Assembly: GCA_964446585.1 (NCBI GenBank)
Contig: CAYUPI010000103.1
Coordinates: 1-11,897, forward strand
DNA from: CAYUPI01 sp964446585
GTDB taxonomy: Bacteria; Verrucomicrobiota; Verrucomicrobiia; Limisphaerales; UBA8199
Reading direction: 5' to 3'
Length of the DNA stretch: 11,897 nucleotides
Every line of letters begins with the position of its first letter. The first letter of the stretch is position 1. The notes beneath the pieces were generated by a model that saw nothing but the letters and a program-made list of their open reading frames with translations, did not search any database and had not been told where the DNA came from. Below are positions 7,501-11,897 of this stretch, in pieces. The translations under genes and the position numbers were made by a program.

Positions 7501-7752
7501 GTGTTGGACCAGTCAGAACAACTGCCGGTTTGCTTTAGCCGCACCGGGGAGCAATTAGTCACGATTGACCACACCGGAGCCAATTACCTGTGGGACCTCC
7601 GGGCCGTCCGCCAGCAACTGGCCGCAATGAAGCTGGACTGGGATTCGCCGCCAATTCCGCCTCCTACGGCCACCCAACTCAAGGGCGAAATCACCGTTAA
7701 GGTTCTACCCGGCGCGAACGGAATCAAGAGCCCGGAAAACAGCGAGCCATAA
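4507..7752 (+). CDS. Membrane Ser/Thr protein kinase with zinc ribbon and WD40 propeller
   Basis: A Hanks-type kinase of 1081 residues. Order: an N-terminal zinc ribbon with C7, C10, C23 and C26 (CPQC...CPKC); a charged linker (about 36-52); a kinase domain at about 56-330 with glycine loop ARGGMGVVYK (65-74), ATP-binding K87 in VAVKMI, catalytic HRDLKPSN (178-185, D180), DFG at 198-200 and PPEQ in the activation segment; the juxtamembrane WQWCRRKP; one membrane helix at about 352-376; then a C-terminal WD40-like region at about 440-1050 with many FSPDGR/FSxDG blades. All core catalytic residues are present, so it should be active. The topology implies a cytoplasmic kinase and an exported propeller acting as sensor or scaffold. 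Its position behind the ECF gene matches the ECF-STK pairs of PVC bacteria, where phosphorylation is thought to control the sigma factor. No Shine-Dalgarno; preceded by an ECF-like promoter. Confidence 0.93.
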   Translation: MPETHSCPQCGGPLPEAGWEGLCPKCLVRVSLETPTLEEKIESRKQKAEIGGRAFGDYELLEEIARGGMGVVYKARQISLNRTVAVKMILAGEFASREFIRRFQAEAEAAADLDHPNIVAIHEVGAHEGQHYFSMEYVEGRNLEEAVREGPLQGRQAANYLKTIAEAIHYAHGHGVLHRDLKPSNIVIDLTGQPRITDFGLAKRLSSKPPSSSLVTPLTASGEVLGSPNYMPPEQAQGKHHQTTAASDVYSLGAILFHLLTGRPPFVGRSQEEILAYVIYHEPIAPRVLQPSVQRDLETICLKCLQKEARRRYATAQELAEDLGRFLSGRPILARPVSHATKVWQWCRRKPVVSSLGALSLLLLLAVAIGSPVAIFRINREKKQATEKLWDSYLAQARANRWSGRAGRRFESMDVLKKAAEIRPALALRNEAIGCLALSDLRVVREWHGNRADPALVSVDADLRLYARCESGDNIVVRRLADERLVAQFKLSSERVWVIRLSRDGKLLAAEYRPSQSRDDVLTVWSVETQARIWELPGGITHFAVDFSPDSRCIATGDGKGSLEVFDLSAGRQRQRFSSQDSPYCLRFSPDGRKLAACSLEHSTVEIHDVESGSTVANLFHAQGVCFLEWHPGSQMLATACLDLQVYVWDLAQTQRLAVLQGHAAVPESLAFNHRGDWLVSSSPHDPLFVWEPPSSRPLLRLPRSATGLQFSADDARLLATEGAPDVGLIEVARPRECRTLRAAGKRGVQPSADFSLDGRILASMEPDGVRLWDTRTAGELAFVPFPGGHSVILHPDGQSLLGSGAAGLCRWPILREVRPSGTRLQVGRREQLEPPGALPLRQAVLSPDGLRVAVRSSAGILLLDLSDRRRQVLAQYQARYESLSFSVDGKWLAAAAWSEDEAKVWNVRTGQLVQTLRGADIVSLAFSPDGRWLVTCGFEEYRFWEVDSWQPRRAISRMRVGKNVGPVVLIRAGTMMAVSAGEFGVELLDADTGRILAVLDQSEQLPVCFSRTGEQLVTIDHTGANYLWDLRAVRQQLAAMKLDWDSPPIPPPTATQLKGEITVKVLPGANGIKSPENSEP
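4629..4654 (+). repeat. Heptanucleotide tandem repeat (AGAAAGC) inside the kinase gene
   Basis: AGAAAGC is repeated at 4629-4635, 4636-4642 and 4643-4649, followed by a partial AGAAA. It encodes the SRKQKAE stretch in the linker between zinc ribbon and kinase domain. Because 7 is not a multiple of 3, gain or loss of one unit would shift the frame before the kinase domain. Confidence 0.75.
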
Positions 7753-7911
7753 CCCGGGAGGCCGTGAGTTTCGTCCCTCTTCGCAGTTTCCTTTCCGCTG
7801 TCCTGTTAAGGCGTTCAGGGTAACCTCGACAGGAGCAAACTCAGAGAATGGCGTGCTCATCCGTTATTCCCCTGTCGGCTTCTGGGCTCCTGGGAGAAAG
7901 CTCAACATTTC
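7753..7911. other. Intergenic space upstream of the pseudopilin gene, no gene seen
   Basis: I see no convincing gene or terminator with a T-run here. A plus-strand ORF from an ATG at 7848 to 8093 runs into the pseudopilin gene in another frame and has no family features, so it is treated as a shadow. The only clear signal is the promoter motif that begins at 7912. Confidence 0.4.
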
Positions 7912-7939
7912 TTGTAATCCTGAAGACAATTTCCGGTAG
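7912..7939 (+). promoter_or_regulatory. Candidate ECF promoter of the pseudopilin gene
   Basis: TTGTAAT (7912-7918), ten bases, then ATTTCCGGTAG (7929-7939). It matches the kinase promoter block in 17 of the 18 defined positions. The 17-nt offset between the two parts is the same, and the motif-to-ATG distance is 43 nt (42 for the kinase). The consensus AAGGAGGTGA at 7941-7950 falls at the predicted transcript start, which would explain why it is too far (21 nt) from the ATG to act as a Shine-Dalgarno. Confidence 0.5.
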
Positions 7940-7971
7940 GAAGGAGGTGACAGCAAGAATTACGGAAACCT

Positions 7972-8832
7972 ATGAAAACGAACGCATTTGCTTTGATTTA
8001 TACCGCCACAGGCCAGATTCGATCCCGCGTTGCCTCGTCGGCTGGCCAAACGCCCAATTACGCTGCCAACCCTCAGCCGGGCGCCTGGTATGACTGGCGT
8101 CGGGATCGGTGCAGACAAAATAGCCCGTGTCAGGCATTTACGCGCATCGAGCTTGTGGCGGCAATAATCGTGTCCTGCCTGCTTGTGGCCGCTCTCTTTT
8201 TGCCGGCGTTTCCCGCCAGCAAAGCCCGTTCCCGCACGGCGGTTTGCCTGAACAATCTGCGCGAGATTGACCTGGGTCTGAGTCAGTACGCTGCTGACTT
8301 CCAGCATTTTCTTAACAGCCGGGAGTGGGGAGCTATCGCCCTGAACAGCGCCAGCGCACGATTCGAACTGTATCTGCCTCAGAATCCTGAAGCTCTCGTC
8401 TGCCCGAACAAACGGTACTCGGTCCCTACAGCTTCCCGGCCTGAAGGCCTCGTCGCCTTTGAACGCCTGAGTTATGGCTACAACGGGGCAGGCACTGCGC
8501 CCGATGGCAGAGAATTGGAACTGGGGATGGGCCTCTGGCGGCATATTGCCACTTCGCGGGTCAAGGTCCCCAGCGACATGTTAGTCCTGGGCGACTCCGG
8601 GGTTGGTATTCAGTCCTCCGTCGTGCTCAGCCCCTATGAAATCTCGAGCCTTCGGGAGTCGGCCATGCCCGACCAGCCGCAACTGCCGGCCGCACGCCAC
8701 GATGGCGGCGCCAATATTCTGTTCTGCGATGGCCACGCCGCCTTCGGCAAGCAGAGCAAATGGATCGAAAGGACCCCGGAGGCGCGGCGCCAGTGGAACA
8801 ACGACAACCAGCCGCATCACGAGACGTGGTGA
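7972..8832 (+). CDS. Pseudopilin-like protein with prepilin leader and H-X9-DG motif
   Basis: The protein has 286 residues. A type IV prepilin-like segment lies at 55-80: A55-FTRIE followed by the hydrophobic helix LVAAIIVSCLLVAALFLPAF, with conserved Glu at mature position 5 (E60). Cleavage by prepilin peptidase would follow A55 (Ala instead of the usual Gly, common in Verrucomicrobia). The mature part carries CLNNLREIDLGLSQYAADF and, near the end, H243-X9-D253-G254 (HDGGANILFCDG). The latter is the H-X9-DG hallmark of the huge DUF1559-like pseudopilin family of Planctomycetes and Verrucomicrobia. The role is thought to be in type II secretion-like or surface assemblies; the exact function is unknown. 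Unusual points are the 55-residue leader, long for a prepilin, and the Arg in FTRIE where Leu is normal. Start ATG 7972: a stop at 7948 in frame excludes an upstream start. Shares a promoter motif with the kinase gene. Confidence 0.82.
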   Translation: MKTNAFALIYTATGQIRSRVASSAGQTPNYAANPQPGAWYDWRRDRCRQNSPCQAFTRIELVAAIIVSCLLVAALFLPAFPASKARSRTAVCLNNLREIDLGLSQYAADFQHFLNSREWGAIALNSASARFELYLPQNPEALVCPNKRYSVPTASRPEGLVAFERLSYGYNGAGTAPDGRELELGMGLWRHIATSRVKVPSDMLVLGDSGVGIQSSVVLSPYEISSLRESAMPDQPQLPAARHDGGANILFCDGHAAFGKQSKWIERTPEARRQWNNDNQPHHETW

Positions 8833-8850
8833 AAACTGAAAAGAAAATTG

Positions 8851-8956
8851 AACCACAGATGAACACGGATGCACACGGATGCGCTGTGACCCAAGAGCAG
8901 GAGGCTGCATGAGCTGAATGGCTTTGAGCGATTGCCAATCCGCGTAATCCGCGGTT
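8851..8956. repeat. Dispersed intergenic repeat patch with imperfect inverted arms
   Basis: The left arm reads AACCACAGATGAACACGGAT, containing ACACGGATG twice (8863-8871 and 8873-8881, period 10). The right arm (8937-8956) contains ATCCGCG twice (8938-8944, 8947-8953) and ends GGTT. Reverse-complemented it gives AACCGCGGAT..CGCGGAT, an imperfect copy of the left arm. The phrase CCACAGATGAACACGGAT is one I know as a recurrent intergenic repeat in environmental bacterial genomes, but copy number here cannot be seen. It separates the pseudopilin and oxidase genes and may mark a rearrangement point. Confidence 0.45.
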
Positions 8957-8972
8957 AAAGAAACAACAACAG

Positions 8973-9057
8973 AAACGAACGGAAATTTATGAACGACAAA
9001 TTCGATGAACTGGCCAAGGAATTGGCTCAATCTGTCACGCGCCGCGGGGTGTTGAAG
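8973..9057 (+). repeat. Direct repeat, copy 1: leader plus twin-arginine module
   Basis: 85 bp that align without gaps to 11397-11481. By hand count about 71 of 85 positions match, including the pre-start AAACGAACGGAA and the first 24 coding bases exactly. It encodes MNDKFDELAKELAQSVTRRG then VLK. Several differences are silent, but the DNA-level match in the untranslated leader points to duplication rather than convergent protein evolution. Confidence 0.8.
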
Positions 9058-11370
9058 TCAGGACCCGATTACGTGCAAAAACCAGTGGCCCGTCTCTTCA
9101 CGCTGCTCGCAATCATGGTCGTCACCGCCAATTCATCCGCGCAATCTGGCTCTGCCAGTGTCACGGGTCGCGCAGTCGAGGATTTGACTGGCGACGGGGT
9201 GAGCGCGGACGATCTGCCCATCGTCGGCCGTACAATCCGCCTGTTCCGCGACAACGGCGACGGCCTGTTCAACGCCGCCAGCGACACGTTGGTCAAGACC
9301 GACATCACGAAACGCGACGGCACTTTCGCGTTTCGCAATCTCGCGGCGGGCACCTATTTCGTGCAGCAGGATCTGCCCTCGTTCTGGGTACAAACCGCGC
9401 CCGTAGCCTCCGAGAAAGACCGGATCATCACGCCGGCCCAATGCGGTCCGACGCCCCGGGAGCCGAATGACACGATCCCCACAGCGATTCCGACGGGCGT
9501 CAGTTCCGCCTCGCCCGGACCGTACGTGGCCTGCGGCGCAATCGGCGACAACAACCATCACGAACTCGACGTGGACATGTACCAGGTGCAGGCGGATGCC
9601 GGCAGCTTGCTCCAGGTGGACCTTGATGCGGCGGCGTTTGGCTCCGCGCTCGATACGGTATTGCGGATTTTCGACGCGACAGGTCATCCCGTGGCGATGG
9701 ATGACGATGCCATCGGCGGCGGAACGGATTCGCATCTGGATTACTATGTTCTGGCCTCAGGCACTTACTACATCGGCGTTTCCTGCTTCATTAACGGGGT
9801 TTACAATCCGTTTATCGAAGGGAGCGGCGGTTTTGCCAGCAGCACGGGCGATTACACCATCGAGATCAAAGTCGTGCCCCACCCGACCGCTGCTTCTTTC
9901 GCCGTGACGCTCGCAGCCGGCGAACAACGCGCAGGCGTGGACCTGGGCAGTTCCCGGCTTGGCGCCGTTACCGGCCAGGTATTCGTGGACATCAATGGCA
10001 ATGGCAAACACGACCCCGGTGAACCGGGCTGGGACGCTCAATCTGTATTTCTCGATTATCACGGCACTTTTTTTGGCTCGGATTTGACACGCAGCATTGA
10101 TCTCAATGGCGACGGCAAGATTGATCCCGTCACTGAATCCGGCTGGTACTCATTCGCGAGCCTTACACCCGCTGTGTGCGTTATGCGCACGCTCTTTGCC
10201 TTTAGCGTCGGACAGGAAGGCTGGATGCAGGTATTCCCCAGCCTCGACACCACGAAAGTGCCCTGTGTCGGCATCGTTTCCAACGGTCCGCCGTCCGACC
10301 CGGGCGTGCCGGGACTGGTGCCCGATCTTACCGTGGATACCGAGCACGGTCTTTGTGACTGGTTTGTCATCGGCAACACGCTGCACTTTGGACAGGCGAC
10401 ACCGAACATTGGTTTGGGGCCCATGCAGCTCGTGGGCGGGCCGGACCTCGGTAACGGTTCGCAGATTGTCTATCAGCGCATCTTCCAGGATATGACGCTG
10501 AAAACGTACATTGACGTGGAAGCTGGCACGTTCACCTATCATCCCGAACACGGCCATATTCACTTCGATGATTACACGCGGTACTCGCTGCGTCAGGCCC
10601 TGCCGGACACGAACGGCGACGGCATTCCGGAAGTTGGCGACGTCGTCGCGGGCGGGCAGAAGACGAGTTTTTGCCTGGTGGACGTGCAAGTCTATGATGC
10701 CACTTTGCCCAACGCTTCGCCCGTGGCCAGCCCGTACGCCTGCGGCACGACTCAGCAAATCTCGGTCGGGTGGGAGGATGTCTATGAACCGACGACACCC
10801 GGCCAGCAAATTGACATCACGGGCTTGCCGCCAGGCCAGTACTGGTTGGAGGCCGTCGTTGACCCGGACAACCATCTGAAGGAGGCGAACAAAAATAACA
10901 ATGTTGGCCGTGTGCTTATCACGCTGGGCCTGGGCGCGCCAGCGGCGCCCGCGGGCGCGTACGGGCTGCAATTGACCAGTGGCCAAACCGTGACTGGCCG
11001 GGACTTCGCCCTCTTCCAGATGATCAGCATCGGCGGCCAGGTTTTCAACGACACTAATGGGAATGGCCGCCAGGACAACAAGGAGCACGGCTTGGACGGC
11101 TGGATCGTTTTCCTCGATCTCAATGGGGACGGCGTCCTTAACAATCCCGAAGGCAACGGGCTGCCGACAGCGCTCGCCAACGAGCCGTGGACGACTACGG
11201 ACAACCAGGGGAACTTCCAGTTCACCGCGCTTGGGCCAGGCAACTACTCCGTGCGCCTCGTGCCGAAAGCGAGCTGGACGCAGACAACTCCCAATCCAGC
11301 CGCCTTCGCGGCGCGCAGCGGCCAGAATGTGACCGGCGTCAAGTTCGGGCTCACGAGCACCGGCGGTTGA
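8989..11370 (+). CDS. Secreted multidomain protein with lysyl-oxidase domain, Cna-B/SdrD and PPC domains
   Basis: The protein has 793 residues. N-terminal MNDKFDEL...TRRGVLK (twin-arginine module) is followed by a second signal-like segment (VQKPVARLFTLLAIMVV, 29-45) with cleavage near SAQS. Then come an SdrD/Cna-B-like domain (about 54-135), a PPC domain (about 155-300, DVDMYQVQADAG at 192), a second SdrD-like domain (about 325-400, DINGNGKHDPGE calcium-type loop), a lysyl-oxidase domain (about 430-645) and a third SdrD-like domain (about 680-793). The oxidase domain has the copper motif HGHIH (H521, H523, H525), K558 in GQKTSFCL and Y599 in GWEDVYE. K558 and Y599 align with the residues that form the LTQ cofactor of animal LOX. 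The domain ends with the expected PGQYWLEAVVDPDN. It should oxidise amines or lysine side chains outside the cell with copper. Start alternative: GTG 9073, with AGGA nine bases upstream, would leave a plain Sec peptide. Likely in one operon with the peptide gene 42 bp downstream. Confidence 0.85.
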   Translation: MNDKFDELAKELAQSVTRRGVLKSGPDYVQKPVARLFTLLAIMVVTANSSAQSGSASVTGRAVEDLTGDGVSADDLPIVGRTIRLFRDNGDGLFNAASDTLVKTDITKRDGTFAFRNLAAGTYFVQQDLPSFWVQTAPVASEKDRIITPAQCGPTPREPNDTIPTAIPTGVSSASPGPYVACGAIGDNNHHELDVDMYQVQADAGSLLQVDLDAAAFGSALDTVLRIFDATGHPVAMDDDAIGGGTDSHLDYYVLASGTYYIGVSCFINGVYNPFIEGSGGFASSTGDYTIEIKVVPHPTAASFAVTLAAGEQRAGVDLGSSRLGAVTGQVFVDINGNGKHDPGEPGWDAQSVFLDYHGTFFGSDLTRSIDLNGDGKIDPVTESGWYSFASLTPAVCVMRTLFAFSVGQEGWMQVFPSLDTTKVPCVGIVSNGPPSDPGVPGLVPDLTVDTEHGLCDWFVIGNTLHFGQATPNIGLGPMQLVGGPDLGNGSQIVYQRIFQDMTLKTYIDVEAGTFTYHPEHGHIHFDDYTRYSLRQALPDTNGDGIPEVGDVVAGGQKTSFCLVDVQVYDATLPNASPVASPYACGTTQQISVGWEDVYEPTTPGQQIDITGLPPGQYWLEAVVDPDNHLKEANKNNNVGRVLITLGLGAPAAPAGAYGLQLTSGQTVTGRDFALFQMISIGGQVFNDTNGNGRQDNKEHGLDGWIVFLDLNGDGVLNNPEGNGLPTALANEPWTTTDNQGNFQFTALGPGNYSVRLVPKASWTQTTPNPAAFAARSGQNVTGVKFGLTSTGG

Positions 11371-11396
11371 ATGCAGAGGCGATGCGCAACAAACCA

Positions 11397-11481
11397 AAAC
11401 GAACGGAACGGAATGAACGACAAATTCGATGAACTGACCAAACGTTTGGCCCAATCCGTCACGCGCCGTGGCGCGTTGAAG
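11397..11481 (+). repeat. Direct repeat, copy 2: leader plus twin-arginine module
   Basis: Second copy of the 85-bp block found at 8973-9057, again placed so that the repeat begins 16 bp before the ATG. Similarity stops right after the codons for LK, where the two proteins diverge completely. Confidence 0.8.
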
Positions 11482-11670
11482 CGATTCGGCTTTGCTCTGG
11501 CAGCTCCCGTGCTGGTTTTAGTGGGGCTAGCACCTAAGGCCGAGGCCGCAGGCCACCGAGGTCAGTGCCTGGCGGCATGCCGCAAGCGATGCGCCGAAAT
11601 CTATGGCGCCAAGACACCAGGATACAACGCTTGCTATGCCTCCTGCGCACCAAGTTGTTACAATTACTAA
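11413..11670 (+). CDS. Small Tat-exported cysteine-rich peptide
   Basis: The protein has 85 residues. The N-terminal FDEL...SVTRRGALKRFG carries a twin-arginine motif (R18-R19) and is followed by the hydrophobic stretch FALAAPVLVLVGLA (27-40) and an AxA-type site (AEA, 43-45). Predicted mature peptide is about 40 residues with six cysteines at 52, 56, 60, 74, 78 and 82, that is C-x3-C-x3-C-x13-C-x3-C-x3-C. This symmetric spacing suggests two short helices tied by disulfides, like an alpha-hairpin (CHCH/alpha-hairpinin) fold, or possibly a metal-binding peptide. Tat export would suit a protein that folds before export, but disulfides would still form outside. The ATG at 11371 directly after the previous stop would add 14 residues. 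ATG 11413 is chosen because the duplicated module begins there in the upstream gene. No family recognised. Confidence 0.72.
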   Translation: MNDKFDELTKRLAQSVTRRGALKRFGFALAAPVLVLVGLAPKAEAAGHRGQCLAACRKRCAEIYGAKTPGYNACYASCAPSCYNY

Positions 11671-11897
11671 TTCTCGCGCGCCGGAGTCGACTCTCAAACA
11701 GGTCTGCGGCGATTATTGCACTTCGATCTGCCACGTCAGGGGCAGCTTTTAGCCGCGGGCCAGGCGATGCAATCGTAAAAGCCGCGCCAAAAGCCTCTTC
11801 ACTCTGCTTGTGCTAGCACGAATCACCGCGGTTCGCCGCAGAGGTGGCGTCAAGAGTTGTGTGTAAAAGCTGAGAGCGGGTGACGGGACCAGTGGTT
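11671..11897. other. Right-end stretch without a gene, containing a structured hairpin
   Basis: No supported gene is seen to the window end. At 11810-11819 there is a perfect 10-bp palindrome, GTGCTAGCAC. At 11824-11846 CACCGCGG-TTCG-CCGC-AGA-GGTG forms an 8-bp stem with a TTCG loop and a 3-nt bulge. No T-run follows, so a classical intrinsic terminator for the upstream operon is not shown, though the hairpin may still shape the transcript end. Confidence 0.35.

Noticed and set aside
11371..11412. Upstream ATG (11371) as the start of the Cys-rich peptide
   Set aside because: The duplicated module shared with the oxidase gene begins at 11413, and the added 14 residues are not leader-like.
10150..11454. 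434-codon minus-strand ORF opposite the oxidase gene
   Set aside because: Antisense shadow; the plus-strand frame carries recognisable lysyl-oxidase and SdrD-like domains over the same bases.

Overview
The window looks like a chromosomal stretch from a soil or freshwater Verrucomicrobiota bacterium (Pedosphaera/Limisphaerales-like), or possibly a related PVC-group organism. The clues are an ECF sigma factor paired with a Ser/Thr kinase-WD40 protein, a pseudopilin-like protein ending in an H-X9-DG motif, a PQQ-propeller protein opening with DWPQWRGP, almost no Shine-Dalgarno sequences at start codons, and moderately high GC. This is inference from protein style; no rRNA or marker gene is present.

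Region 1 (1-991): the 5' part of a YtrA-type GntR repressor runs off the left edge on the minus strand. Its promoter is overlaid by TGACA direct repeats and lies back to back with a promoter for two small unknown genes. The second of these is interrupted by an in-frame amber codon.

Region 2 (1008-3535): cysteine synthase (minus strand) is divergent from an exported PQQ-like beta-propeller protein (plus strand). The latter has a good sigma70-like promoter and is followed by an inverted pair of REP-like hairpins.

Region 3 (3659-8832): an ECF sigma factor, a 1081-residue membrane Ser/Thr kinase with WD40 repeats, and a pseudopilin-like H-X9-DG protein. The kinase and pseudopilin genes carry the same promoter-like block, TTGTAAT-N10-ATTTCCGKTAG. 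Its internal spacing is identical and its distance to the start codon is 42 and 43 bases. This suggests both belong to one ECF regulon, probably driven by the adjacent sigma factor. The kinase linker is encoded by a heptanucleotide repeat that could slip out of frame.

Region 4 (8851-11897): after a patch of dispersed repeats comes a large secreted protein containing a lysyl-oxidase domain flanked by SdrD/Cna-B-like and PPC domains. It is followed by an 85-residue Tat-type secreted peptide with a symmetric six-cysteine pattern. The two genes begin with the same 85-bp block (leader plus the twin-arginine module), so the N-terminus of the oxidase appears to be a graft ahead of an ordinary Sec signal peptide.

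Taken together, the right two thirds of the window read as cell-surface and extracellular-matrix biology (kinase sensing, pseudopilin, amine-oxidising cross-linker, secreted Cys-rich peptide). The sequence alone does not show that regions 3 and 4 work together.
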